In this document: piece by piece, positions 52,804-62,570 of the stretch | Position numbering within the stretch: the stretch's first letter is position 1 | Layout: the number at the start of each line of letters is the position of its first letter | Assembly (NCBI GenBank): GCA_942491185.1 | Contig: CALOAB010000021.1 | Location: 558,001-622,000 of the forward strand | DNA: 64,000 bases | Source: SLRI01 sp942491185 | GTDB taxonomy: Bacteria > Pseudomonadota > Alphaproteobacteria > Geminicoccales > Geminicoccaceae | Direction of reading: 5' to 3' | Notes under the pieces: generated by a model | What the model was told of the DNA's origin: nothing | Seen by the model: the letters and a program-made list of their open reading frames with translations, nothing else | Database searches by the model: none | Program-made: the position numbers and the translations under genes

Positions 52804-54768
52804 CTAGCTCTTGATGTCCTTGGTATCCGCAGGCGCGGTCGTGCCCGTGATTGCGCGATAGAAGTCGAACCTACGGCCGAGAAGGTCGATGCCTTCGAGT
52901 GACAGGTGACTGCCGTCGCCAAAGACGAAGACGTCGTCGAACGACGCCCGGCACACCCCGTCCTCGCAGAGATGGTCTTCGAGCCAGACCACTTCGTGCT
53001 CGTCGTCGATCGTTCGGAAATAGTCCATGGCTGCGCGATAGCCGTCCAGCACGTCGTGCTCGGCGAAATCACAGATCCGGGCATCCTCGCTGAACAGCGT
53101 CGCATAGACGAGGCAACGGCCATGATCGATGCTGGTCAGCGGCGGCGGCGTGAAGACGACCGGCGTGATGTCCATCGACTGCAACAAAGCGAGCGTCGCT
53201 TCGAAGGCCTCGGCGAAGGTCGCGGCCTCGGCGTCGACGATCTGGCCATCGACCAGGTAGGCGCTCTTCGGATCGAAATAGAACTCGAAGGGCGACGACA
53301 GGACCGCATAGCGGATCGACGGATGCTGGCCGAGCCAGTCGACCACATTGTCGTTGAAGGCGAGGCAACCCTCGGACCAAAGCCCGCGATAAGCGCCAGT
53401 GATTGGCGCCAGCCCGACGATCGGCCCACAGACCGGCTTAGTCAGCTGGGCAATGGCGGCATCTGGGGCTGCGGCCAAGATGCCATTGGTCAGATGCATG
53501 GCGAAGGAGTCGCCCCAAACGACAATCTCGGGCGCAGCGCTGGTCTGGCATTCCGGTGCCAGCGGCAAAGACTGGCCGCAATCGACGCCGAGGCCGCGAT
53601 TGGGGCGGATCCGCGCCTCGAGCTCAGCCCGCGACTGTCCGTTTGCGACCTGCCGCTCGGCGAAGCCCTTCGTCATGTGGAGGGCAGAGCCCGCCGCCAG
53701 CAGCAGCACGCTCGACGTGGCGGCCGCGGTGAAGATGCGCCGCGCCGGGATCAGCCCCTTCTGGCGGAACGGCCGCTCGACGAACCGCCAGCTCAGATAG
53801 GCCAGCACCAGCGTGAGCGCGATGAGCGACCAGATCTGCAGGTCGCTCAGCTCCACGATATTGCGGATGCGGGCGAAGACGAGGACGGGCTGGTGCCAGA
53901 GATAGGCGCTGTAGCTCATCAGGCCGACGAGAACCAAGGGGCGCAGCGCCAGCAGCCGGCCGACCGGGTTGCCGGGCTCGGCGCCGATGAGCAGCAGTGC
54001 TGTGCCGAGGACGGGGATCAGGGTCCAGACGCTGGGGAAGGGCACGGACGTGTCGAAGACGAAGATCGCATAGAGGACGAGCGCCAGGCCCACGATGGAC
54101 GCCACGAGCCGCGCCCGAGTGTTGGTCAGCATGCCGTTCTGCAGCGCGATGGCGATGACCGCACCAACGCCCAGCTCCCAGGCGCGGGTCGGCAGCAGGT
54201 AGAAATTGGCGATCGGGTGCACCCCGGACGCCCATTGCGCCAGTGCCAGGCTGGCGACCGAGATCGCGAGCAGGATGAGGGCCAGGGCCGGTTCGCGAAA
54301 GCGCTTGAGCAGCAGGAGGAGCAGCGGAAAGAAGACGTAGAACTGCTCCTCGACGGCGAGGCTCCAGGTGTGCAGCAGCGGCTTCAGCTCGGCCTCGGGC
54401 GCGAAATAATCGATCTCGAGCCAAAACAGGATGTTGGATGCGAAGAGATTGACGGCGATCAGGCTCTGGCCGAAATCCTTGAGCTCGATCGGCATCAGCC
54501 AGGCCCAGGCAAAGGGCAGGCAGACGATGCTGACGAGGAAGAGGGCCGGGATGATGCGCCGGATGCGCCGCTCGTAGAAGGTCACAAGCGAGAACGTGCC
54601 GGCGACGATCTCCTGGTGGATGATCGTGGTGATCAGGTAGCCGCTGATGACGAAGAAGACGTCGACGCCGACAAAGCCGCCGCTGAACAGGCCGAAGCCG
54701 GCATGATGGAAGATGACCGGCAGCACGGCGAGGGCCCGAAGGCCGTCGATCTCGGGACGATAGCGCAT
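52804..54768 (-). CDS. OafA/YrhL-type membrane acyltransferase with SGNH domain
   Basis: A 654-residue protein: YRPEIDGLRALAVLPVIFHHAGFGLFSGGFVGVDVFFVISGYLITTII is the Acyltransferase-3 start with conserved His; about ten helices follow to ~370, including LLHTWSLAVEEQFYVFFPLLLLLL. The periplasmic C-terminal SGNH domain has WGDSFAMHL (nucleophile Ser) and FGDGSHLSLEG (D-x2-H). Such proteins O-acetylate surface polysaccharides or lipids, fitting the glycan cluster 5 kb away. Complete. Confidence 0.93.
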   Translation of the reverse strand: MRYRPEIDGLRALAVLPVIFHHAGFGLFSGGFVGVDVFFVISGYLITTIIHQEIVAGTFSLVTFYERRIRRIIPALFLVSIVCLPFAWAWLMPIELKDFGQSLIAVNLFASNILFWLEIDYFAPEAELKPLLHTWSLAVEEQFYVFFPLLLLLLKRFREPALALILLAISVASLALAQWASGVHPIANFYLLPTRAWELGVGAVIAIALQNGMLTNTRARLVASIVGLALVLYAIFVFDTSVPFPSVWTLIPVLGTALLLIGAEPGNPVGRLLALRPLVLVGLMSYSAYLWHQPVLVFARIRNIVELSDLQIWSLIALTLVLAYLSWRFVERPFRQKGLIPARRIFTAAATSSVLLLAAGSALHMTKGFAERQVANGQSRAELEARIRPNRGLGVDCGQSLPLAPECQTSAAPEIVVWGDSFAMHLTNGILAAAPDAAIAQLTKPVCGPIVGLAPITGAYRGLWSEGCLAFNDNVVDWLGQHPSIRYAVLSSPFEFYFDPKSAYLVDGQIVDAEAATFAEAFEATLALLQSMDITPVVFTPPPLTSIDHGRCLVYATLFSEDARICDFAEHDVLDGYRAAMDYFRTIDDEHEVVWLEDHLCEDGVCRASFDDVFVFGDGSHLSLEGIDLLGRRFDFYRAITGTTAPADTKDIKS

Positions 54769-54984
54769 GGGCCCATCATGAAGCTGTGGAGCTGGTGGCG
54801 CGCAGCAGGTCGAATTGAGCGGTGCGGCCGACCTCGTTGTCGCTCGGGCGTAGCTGCTTCAGGCGTGCTGCACAATCGTCAAGGGTGGCGTGGCACAGCG
54901 GACCTTGCTTGAACTGACGCCGAAAAGGGCGAACTGTTCCAGCACGCCCGAACGGGCAAACGCTGAACGGGAGGTGCTGCCGCC

Positions 54985-55311
54985 ATGATCTACGAAATGC
55001 GGGTCTATCACTGCGTGCCGGGCAAGCTGCCGGCCCTGCTCGACCGCTTCGAGACCATCACGCTCGCCATCTGGGAGCGCTTCGGCATCCGCCAGGCGGG
55101 CTTTTGGACCACGGTCATCGGCGAGAGCAACCAGCAGCTCGTCTACCTCCTTGCCTGGGAGTCGCTGGCCGAGCGCGAGCAGAAATGGGCCGCCTTCATG
55201 GCCGACCCCGAATGGCAGGCCAAGCGCGCCGAGACCGAGGCGAATGGGCCGATCTTGACGCGTGTCAGCAATCAGATTCTCCAGCCGACGGCGTTCTCGT
55301 CGGTCAAGTGA
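54985..55311 (+). CDS. NIPSNAP family protein
   Basis: A 108-residue ferredoxin-like dimeric barrel: IYEMRVYHCVPGKLPALLDRFETITLAIWERFGIRQAGFWTTVIGESNQQLVYLLAWESLAEREQKWAAFMADPEWQAKRAE, the standard NIPSNAP pattern (Y-E-x-R-x-Y, L-V-Y-L-L-x-W-x-S-x-x-E-R, W-x-A-F-x-x-D-P-E-W). Function of bacterial members is unclear; some act on aromatic intermediates. Sits 68 nt before the P450. Confidence 0.9.
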   Translation: MIYEMRVYHCVPGKLPALLDRFETITLAIWERFGIRQAGFWTTVIGESNQQLVYLLAWESLAEREQKWAAFMADPEWQAKRAETEANGPILTRVSNQILQPTAFSSVK

Positions 55312-55332
55312 AGGACGAGAGGGGAAGATGGC

Positions 55333-55350
55333 GGGGAGGCTGGCCTCCCC
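55333..55350 (+). terminator. Hairpin after NIPSNAP gene; copy A of the hairpin repeat family
   Basis: GGGGAGGC-TG-GCCTCCCC preceded by GGGGAAGATGGC and followed by a CCCC...TTTTGGGG pair (55356-55374). The same order recurs at 56.76 kb. Confidence 0.55.
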
Positions 55351-55379
55351 ACTGGCCCCACCTTGATTTTGGGGCGGTG

Positions 55380-56756
55380 ATGGTGGGGGTGGCGGAGCCT
55401 GTTCCGGTGCATGGTGGGTGGCCCGTGTTGGGCGCTTTGCCTGGGCTGCGGCGGGATGTTCTGGGCGAGCTCGAGAAGGCTTCGGCTAAGGGTGATCTGG
55501 TTCGGCTGGCTCTGCCGGCGCTGCCGCCCGTCTTCTTGATGACCCACCCCGACGGGGTGCGGCAGATGCTGCAGACCCGATCCGACAATTATGGTCGCAC
55601 GCCGTTCCACGACCGGCTCAAGCCGGTGCTGGGCGAAGGCCTCTTGACTGCCGACGGCGAGGCCTGGGCGCGGCAACGCAAGCTCCTGCAACCGCATTTC
55701 AGCGCCGCTTCCGTGCGCCGTTTCGTGCCGACCATCGCGGGCGTGGTGCACAACCGGTGCAGCAGCTGGGCAGCTTCCGGACCAGCCGGAGCGACGGTCG
55801 ACATGGGCGAGGAGATGTCGACCCTCACGCTCGAGATCATTCTCCGCTGCATGTTCGGGCGTGCCGCCACCGACGATATCGGTTGGGCGATCCGCATCGC
55901 CCAGTCGGAGGTAGCCGACCGCTTCTGGCGCCCGATCGATTGGCCTTCCTGGCTGCCGACCCCGGCCAACCGCCGGTTTCAAGCAGCGCTCGACGCCATG
56001 GACGCGGCGGTCGACCGCATTCTCGACGAGCGGACCGGCGGCGAGGGCCACGACGACCTCCTGCGCTCGCTCGAGACGGCCTACGCGCCCGACACTTGCC
56101 CGGTAGGCCAACGCCGGGCCGGCGAGGCAGAGACGCGGCTGCTGCGCGACGAGGCCATGACCACGCTGCTTGCCGGACACGAGACCTCGGCCGTCGGCCT
56201 GGCCTGGACCCTGCACCTCCTCGCGCGACACCAAGACGTCGCCAGCGAGGTCCGCGCCGAGGCGCGAGCGACCTTCGGCGACGCCGGGCCATCCGCCGAA
56301 GAGGCCGGCGCGCTCGTGCAAACACGGGCCGTCGTCAACGAGGCCATGCGGCTCTTTCCACCGGCACCCTGGTTCGGCCGACGCGCTCGCGCTGACGACG
56401 AGCTCCTCGGCCAACCGATCCCGGCAGGCGCGCTGGTCCTCTTCAGCCCATGGCTGCTCCACCGCGACGAGCGCTGGTGGCCGGACCCGCTCGCCTTCGA
56501 TCCCGGACGCTTTCAGGGCGAGCGCAACAAGACGCGCCGCCCCTGGAGCTTCCTCCCCTTCGGCGGCGGCCCACGCAGCTGCATCGGCCTCAACCTCGCC
56601 ATGACCGAGATGACCGTGGCCCTGGCCATGATCGTCCGCAACTTCGACCTGGTGCCAACAAACGACCCGACACCCCGCCCAGAAGCCCTCATAACCCTCC
56701 GCCCCGCCGGCCCCCTGCGCGTCACGCTCAAGCCAGTCGGCGAGACGGGCGAATAG
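55380..56756 (+). CDS. Cytochrome P450
   Basis: A 458-residue soluble monooxygenase. I-helix LLAGHETSAVGLAWTLHLLARH (A-G-x-E-T), K-helix VNEAMRLFPPAPWFGR (E-x-x-R), and haem loop FLPFGGGPRSCIGLNLAMTEM with Cys401 as thiolate ligand. Eukaryote-like class E patterns (FSPWLLHRDERWWPDPLAFDPGRF) place it near CYP102/4-like bacterial P450s. No ferredoxin or reductase gene is near. ATG 55380 or GTG 55377 as start. Substrate unknown. Confidence 0.93.
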   Translation: MVGVAEPVPVHGGWPVLGALPGLRRDVLGELEKASAKGDLVRLALPALPPVFLMTHPDGVRQMLQTRSDNYGRTPFHDRLKPVLGEGLLTADGEAWARQRKLLQPHFSAASVRRFVPTIAGVVHNRCSSWAASGPAGATVDMGEEMSTLTLEIILRCMFGRAATDDIGWAIRIAQSEVADRFWRPIDWPSWLPTPANRRFQAALDAMDAAVDRILDERTGGEGHDDLLRSLETAYAPDTCPVGQRRAGEAETRLLRDEAMTTLLAGHETSAVGLAWTLHLLARHQDVASEVRAEARATFGDAGPSAEEAGALVQTRAVVNEAMRLFPPAPWFGRRARADDELLGQPIPAGALVLFSPWLLHRDERWWPDPLAFDPGRFQGERNKTRRPWSFLPFGGGPRSCIGLNLAMTEMTVALAMIVRNFDLVPTNDPTPRPEALITLRPAGPLRVTLKPVGETGE

Positions 56757-56776
56757 GCGAAGAAGGGGAAGATGGC

Positions 56777-56795
56777 GGGGAGGCCGCGCCTCCCC
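56777..56795 (+). terminator. Hairpin after P450; copy B of the hairpin repeat family
   Basis: GGGGAGGC-CGC-GCCTCCCC, 20 nt after the P450 stop, preceded by GGGGAAGATGGC and followed by CCCC...TTTTGGGG as in copy A. Confidence 0.6.
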
Positions 56796-57042
56796 ACCGG
56801 CCCCTCCGGTCTTTTGGGGTGGTGGCGGTTGGAGTGGTGGTGCGGAGGTCTGGGTGGGAGGTGGAACACGGGTAGCGACGAAGAAGGAATATTAGCCTAG
56901 ACCGGAAGCGCCGTCAAGCTGCGGTCGGGGTCGTTCGGCGAGCACTGTCCGCCGGGCTGTGCCGTGCCCGTCGGCCTGCCTGCCGCCACCACCCACGCGA
57001 GCATCCGGCCCAGCAACCGCGCGGCTTTGCGGCCCGCAGGTG

Positions 57043-57290
57043 CGACAAACCGTACCGTCGGGTTCGTTCGCCAAACGCCGGGTTCGTTCGTCGTTTTCCC
57101 GGGTTCGATCGTCGATTCCGCAGGTTCGTTCGTCGCCCCCCAGGTTCGTTCTCGGGTTCGTTTCCCCCGAATGAGTCGAAATACGCTACATAAGCATCGC
57201 TAATGAGTCGCTATATGCGACATTTCCCAGGTTCCGTTACACTATATGCAACAAGCCTCGGGTTCCGTTGCACTATACGCAACTGGGGGT
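57043..57290 (+). repeat. Intergenic repeat array, copy 2
   Basis: Same two-part design as copy 1. (A/G)GGTTCG units begin at 57060, 57080, 57101, 57122, 57142 and 57154 (20-21 nt period, last one short). Palindromic sites at 57207-57221 (GTCGCTATATGCGAC), 57236-57252 and 57267-57283 (GTTGCACTATACGCAAC, perfect 5-bp arms). Upstream lead-in GCGACAAAC also matches copy 1. The array ends within 40 nt of the purine tract and compositional break. Confidence 0.9.
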
Positions 57291-57325
57291 GTGCGAGGAA
57301 GGAGAAGCACGAGGCGCAGTGGCAC

Positions 57326-57576
57326 GGGGGGGAGGGGGGAAGAGGGGGAGAGAGGGGGGGAAAAGGGGGGAGGGAGGGGGGGAAAGAGAGACGAGGGGGG
57401 GAGACGAGGAGGGGAGAGAGGAGGGGACGAAAGGGGAGAGAAAGGAAGGAAAGGGGGAGGAGGAAAGGAAGAGAGGAGGGGAGGAAGGGGGGGAGGGGGG
57501 GGGAAGGGGGGGGAGGGGGAAGAGAGAGGGGGGGAAAGGGGAGAGGGGGGGAAAGGGGGGGGGAAAAAGGAGAAAA
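57326..57576. repeat. Polypurine (G/A) low-complexity tract
   Basis: About 250 nt of almost only G and A on the plus strand (about three C in the whole run), with G runs of 4-9. The reading frames through it give artificial Pro/Ser-rich or Gly/Arg-rich peptides. It lies exactly where GC-rich bacterial DNA gives way to AT-richer DNA. Confidence 0.85.
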
Positions 57577-57589
57577 TAACAATGTCAAC

Positions 57590-59909
57590 GACCAAACTTT
57601 TTTAAATAGAATTATCAAGTGGAAGATCCCTGAGCGATTGTCAATAATACTGTCTGCATTGGCGCCGGACGATATAATGCGCCTTCCGATCTCACTTGGC
57701 GCCGCCGCCAGCGTACTTTGCAGCTTATCCTGACATTCACTAAGAAATTTCTTGGATTGCCCAGGTTTGTGTTGCTCAGCAGAGGCTCTTCGCAGTGCGT
57801 CGACTAGATCCAATGCGTTATGAACGACGTCCTGTTTTTCAGAAAGGTTTTGCACAACATGTGCAAGTTTCTCGATATCATCTTGGATCGCGCTTACTTT
57901 CTCAGAATAAATATCGCTAATTGTGACATCTATTTGATTCTCTTGTTTTTTTGAAATGAAAGGAAGCCAGGGCGAGGCATTTAAATGAATACTGGTGATT
58001 GGTAGCCGCGGTGTGCTATAGAAAGTATATGCGTAAATAATTCTTCGTGGCTGATGCCGAGTTCCTCTGCGAGCTCTCGGACTCTGCGAAAAATTTAAGC
58101 CACGATCGAATGCCTCCGCAAGTTTTCCGACAAAATCGTCAAGCGAAAGAGACGGCTTTGCGAGTTCTCGAAGCGAAACTAGTTTTTCCAATTCGCCTAT
58201 TCGACTGTTTGCCTTAAAAAGGCGGTCAACAACTTCTTCGTCATCCTTAAGTGTCTTGTAATTTCCGTATTTCCGAAGTGATACCGAAACACCGTCCACG
58301 ATTCTCCGTGCGCATGATCGAGAGCCAAAATAGCTCGTAAAATCCAATAGAAGCCGATGATTCCAACGCATGCCATGAAAATTTGGTCAATTTCTCGCCG
58401 CGCTATATACTCGGCGAAATCCAAAAGCACCAAGAGTCTGTCACGATCGCTTTCGAGCCGTCGTCCAGCGCCTGTATATGCATCGATCAATCCTTGTTCG
58501 ACAAAAACCGAAGGCAAGCAAAGTTCTGTATACACAGAAGAAGTCGATATAAGCTCCAAATAACAAAGAAGATTTGCGCGTGGAACAAGCACCCGCTGTC
58601 CATCAACCATGTCATCATAGAGAAATTGAGACGCTCGCACCTCTCTTTCGATGTACGTTAGCAGGTTACCGTTATCTCCATAAAGCGCTTCCAGGCACGA
58701 GACAAGTGAATCAAAAAGGAGCGGGCTCACTTCGATTGCATTCAAAATATCGGGCGATGGAAATATTAAGTAAGTCAGTATCCCCATTACTATCATTTCG
58801 GTATATATTATACATCTTGATTGAGTTTCGTCGAAGGAATTTGCTGAGTCAAGAGCGAACGCGCGCAAAGCCATCGCCTCTGTCGGACGTTGGCCAACGC
58901 GATTTTCGGGTGTGACGGACAGTTCAGTCGGATCAAATGCACCGTCAATAGTTTCATTGTGCCAATAGGGGCTCTTTAAAATAGACATTATCGAACGAAG
59001 AGATTCTCGTAGATCAAAGTTATTTATGTGTAAGAGCGTTTCGCCGCGAGAGTTTTGAAGAGCATCGGTAATTTCGAGTAATTTCTCTTGAGCGTCACTC
59101 CAACGGTCTAGATCCCGTACTGTAGAACCATCAGTCAACTTTCCTTTACCGAATGCGCTGATGACAAATTGCATTCGCCGCTCAAAAACTTCACTAAGCG
59201 ACACAGGTTGTTGATATCGTGGAGGGGTCAAGAAAATGATAAGAGTTAATTCGCTCTCGGCGCCAAAGATTCTGATAAGTATTGCGTCTGCAACTTGTAC
59301 AGAGACTGTAATCAAAAGTTCTATTGCGAATTTTTGTGAGACATTCAGTTAATTTGCAGAAATAAAGAGTTATCATTGAAATTTGATCTGTATGTAAGCT
59401 TTCTAAGTCATCAAGAGAAATGACTATTTTTTTGATATTGTTCTCATTTGCCGCCATTTTAAGAACGTCGGCATAATATCTTTGCGGAGCATGCGAGATA
59501 AAATTGCTGCGAAAAGAGCGGAATTTATCGCGGTCAAACTTCAATCGCTCCCAAGGTTCTGCGTAGCCGTACATAAAAATGCCTAGAGTTATTTTGTGCA
59601 AAATACTCAAAAACAGATTGATCATGAATTATCTTGTCGGTTTGGCTCATAATGCGATTGATGGCGGCGCTTAGTGTAGCGCCTATTTCTTTCTCGACAT
59701 CAAGAGGAGTTGCATGATCCTTTGTACTCGTGCGATCGAAAGAAAAACGGAATGATTTGGATACCTGCACAACTTCTTCAATTTCCCTTGAAGAATCTCT
59801 CTATCATGAGCCGAGACTGTTCGATTTCGCGGATAATAACAAGAACGTCGAATCTGGTGTCAAATTCTATCAGCCTCTTTGCGACGATGCCTTTCTTTGT
59901 CTGACTCAT
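57590..59909 (-). pseudogene. Frameshifted gene of a large predicted NTPase-like protein
   Basis: Five minus-strand segments in alternating frames read as one ~750-residue protein from ATG 59909 (MSQTKKGIVAKRLIEFDTRFDVLVIIREIE). Shifts are needed near 59785, 59600, 59335 (run AAAAA), 58330 and 58080. A Walker-B-like strand KKIVISLDDLESLHTDQ lies near residue 170, then LTKFAIELLITVSVQVADAILIR in the restored frame; no Walker A was found. Later parts hold RVRELAEELGISHEELF in one frame and a coiled-coil QDDIEKLAHVVQNLSEKQD. Could be a STAND/KAP-type ATPase gene. Composition is unlike the bacterial 57 kb. Confidence 0.45.
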
Positions 59910-60120
59910 TTTTCACTCGCTCAGCATTCCTCACGCGCTCCTTCTCTAATCTACATGCTCTCTGCCTTGAAGACTCCTTTTTGACAGACGATGCAGACTT
60001 TCCCGTGCGCATTTCAAAAATTTCTTCGTCACGCTTCCTTGCACTCCCTCGCCTTATCCTTTGTCGAGAAGCCAAGTAATCACAGAGCCGCACGCGACAT
60101 TGAGATTTTGATGAACTCAT
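59860..60120 (-). CDS. Small highly charged protein, doubtful
   Basis: An 86-codon frame (MSSSKSQCRVRLCDYLASRQRIRRG...) overlapping the start of the broken gene by 50 nt. Extremely rich in Arg, Lys, Glu and Ser, no recognised domain. It may be the upstream partner of the broken gene or a chance frame. Confidence 0.25.
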   Translation of the reverse strand: MSSSKSQCRVRLCDYLASRQRIRRGSARKRDEEIFEMRTGKSASSVKKESSRQRACRLEKERVRNAERVKNESDKERHRRKEADRI

Positions 60121-60402
60121 TACTCAAATGGAATAAATGACAGGCACTAATCTTTCAACTAATATTTCTTTCTCTGTGTCACGCGAGTGCAATGGTGTCA
60201 CGCGGCTTTGCAGCGCAAAGATGCGAACGAGGCATCAATTTTCTTGACACGACAAATGTCTGACTAATAAGTAATGTGTCTGAAGAATGTCGCACTGTTA
60301 AGTAAGAATGTCATGTAAATAAGTAATGACACGACTTAAACAAAGAGACTTACGAATTAAAAGTGTGAGAAACTGGTCCTCCCTTCGGTCGGCCAGTGAT
60401 AA
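60121..60402. other. AT-rich spacer before the eukaryotic-looking genes
   Basis: No gene seen. Contains a 10-nt direct repeat GTGTCACGCG (60176-60185 and 60195-60204) and several AAGTAATG/ATGTC-type short repeats (60265-60335). It may contain the junction between DNA sources. Confidence 0.35.
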
Positions 60403-61985
60403 ATGCGACATCAATGGCATTACGACCCATGCGTTGACGAGATGGACAATGATAATAGATTCGTTGTACGGCGGAAGCGAAACTTATTGGCAGACTCTTG
60501 GGTTGTTGGGAAGGAATCGTTCAACAGTGATGAAAGAGAAGAGCAAGCGAATCAGGCGCCTCAGAATTCGCTTCACCTAAGAGAGCCACTTTTACCTTCA
60601 CAAGAGCCGCAAGAGTGCATCCAAGATGAACAACCAAACGAGGTTCAGAGTCGAAATATTAACCTCATTCTAGCCTTTACTCTGTTTGCCTTTGCGGGCC
60701 GTTCTCTTTGGAGTCAATCAGTTTTGTCAACGCTCGTTTACTTGTTACGAGACGACAATCCCGAAGCTGTCGGGTTTATTACAGGCGTCATGGGCATGTC
60801 ACAGCTTATAGCTTCCTTTCCTACTGGAGTTTGGGCGGATCGCCATTGACGTGACTCCATGTTGAAGGTTTCCTCGGGCGTTGGTTGTCTTGCTGTCGCA
60901 GTGACCCTCTTTTCTGTATGGAAAGAGAGCTAATATGGCTGACAGTAGCATTAGCTATATGGGGAGTCTTCTGGGGTGTTGCAAGTACATCATTATCTGC
61001 CCTCTTTGCCGATAGTATCCAAGAAGGCGACCGATCATTATACTTTACAAAACGATCCATCATTTTAAAAATGGGCAACTGTACTGGTCCTTTCGTTGCT
61101 CTCATTCTCTTTGCCGTATTGGGTGATAAATGGACGATACGGGATTGCTCTGTAGTAATGAATGCTGGGCAACTTATTTGCCTTCCTGCCATGTTTATTC
61201 TCTGCTGTCTCAACGACGATGATGCCATACCGCCTCACGACGATGAGAACGACGAGCAAAGCCAAACAGTGGTGCCCTCTTCTGAAGGATCGACGGATGA
61301 GAGCGAGAGTTCCATTCAAGAAAACACTATTCTCGAACGTGAAACAGGTGACATCAGGGCTTCTAAATACTGCTATTGTTGCATTCCAGAGCATCGACTC
61401 ATTCCGGTACTCATTGCGACGGCCGACGTACTTTCAGGCCTCGGTTCCGGTCTATCGATTCGCTACTTTCCAATCTTCTTTTTCGACAATCTCAAGCTGA
61501 GTCCAGTCCTTGTTCAAATACTGTACATTATTTCACCAATCGGACAAGCGGTACTCATGCATGGCGGCCAAGTTTTTTCCCAAAGAGTCGGTCGGTGTAA
61601 AATGACGGTTGTCTTTAAATGGATTGGTATTGCTTGCATGCTAGTCATGATTGGTTCGTACGTGTTTCATTTCCCGACTTGGTGTGTTTGCTTCTTTTAC
61701 TTGCTTCGAACGTCCTTTATGAATGCCACGAGTGCGCTCACAAAAAGCGTATTGATGGATGCTGTTCCGAAAAGCGAACGAGCAAAGTGGAGTGCACTTG
61801 AAAGTGTAAATATGTTTTCGTGGAGTGGGTCTGCCGCTATCGGTGGCTTGTTGGTTGGATACAAGGGCATTATTTTCAACTTTTTGGTGACTGGAAGTGT
61901 CCAGTTCTTGGCAACTCTACCACTTGTCCTCTTATTTTCAATTCAATGGAAGAGAGGGTACCAAACCGGCGACCGAGAGTGCTAA
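60403..61985 (+). pseudogene. Eukaryotic-type MFS transporter with one stop and one frameshift
   Basis: Part one (from ATG 60403 or 60442) has a long acidic cytosolic N terminus and helices LILAFTLFAFAGRSLWSQSVLSTLVYLL and AVGFITGVMGMSQLIASFPTGVWADRH. A TGA (60847-60849, where CGA would restore it) interrupts; the same frame goes on RDSMLKVSSGVGCLAVAVTLFSVWKE, then a shift near 60930 leads to LIWLTVALAIWGVFWGVASTSLSALFADSIQEGDRSLYFTKRS and seven further helices to 61985, including a Glu/Ser-rich middle loop. MFS fold with the D-R/x-R loop motif. Style and codon use fit diatom or other algal proteins. Either a pseudogene or sequencing errors. Confidence 0.7.
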
Positions 61986-62337
61986 CGGGACGTTCAACCC
62001 AAGAGACGAAGAAGTAGCAGTGACTCCAGCATCGTCGTCGAAATGAAACGTGCAGCTGCTAGCTAGGGTTACTCTCTGGTCGTAGAGGGTAGAATGATGA
62101 ACTACATCAGAAGCAGTAGCCCAAGTGGCCGTATCGTTTCTGAACTCAGAAAGAATGGAGATCTCGTCACAAGAGAGTACCTACAGGTATATTAAAGTAG
62201 AATGCCACAGTTTACTTTTTAAATAATGTTGATACTACCAAGTTTCCATAATAATAGCTATACCGGTATTTTTCCCACGTTGACACATTCTCTCTCATAC
62301 TGTATCAGCAGTATTGTATTACTCGAATAGTAGCTAG
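61986..62337. other. Non-coding eukaryotic-type spacer
   Basis: Downstream of the transporter. AT-rich, with no convincing frame; 3' untranslated DNA of the transporter is likely here. Confidence 0.35.
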
Positions 62338-62542
62338 TTAGGCAGTTTTGGGAGCACGTTTGAATTCTTCCGGCATGTTATCTGGAAGCCATCCCATTTC
62401 CTCTAGATTTTTCTTCATTCTCTGAAAGCACAATTCATAGCGTATGAATGTCTTGATAACGACTCCTTTGGGCATGTCTCTCATGAGTTTGGTGGTATCG
62501 AGTTCATTGTTGGAACGCGCCGCCCAATGACATTGCCTGTTC
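62338..62542 (-). CDS. Possible terminal exon, unknown protein
   Basis: On the minus strand an acceptor-like CTTACAG is followed by an open frame SKNRQCHWAARSNNELDTTKLMRDMPKGVVIKTF...MGWLPDNMPEEFKRAPKTA ending at TAA 62338-62340. The peptide looks natural and hydrophilic, but the upstream exon was not found and the next DNA seems to code on the other strand. Confidence 0.3.
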
Positions 62543-62570
62543 TTCGACTGTAAGTTGGAATAATGGTAGG

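Noticed and set aside
57242..57605. Proline-rich or glycine/arginine-rich proteins across 57.3-57.6 kb
   Set aside because: Translations of the polypurine tract; no start context and no continuation into a domain.
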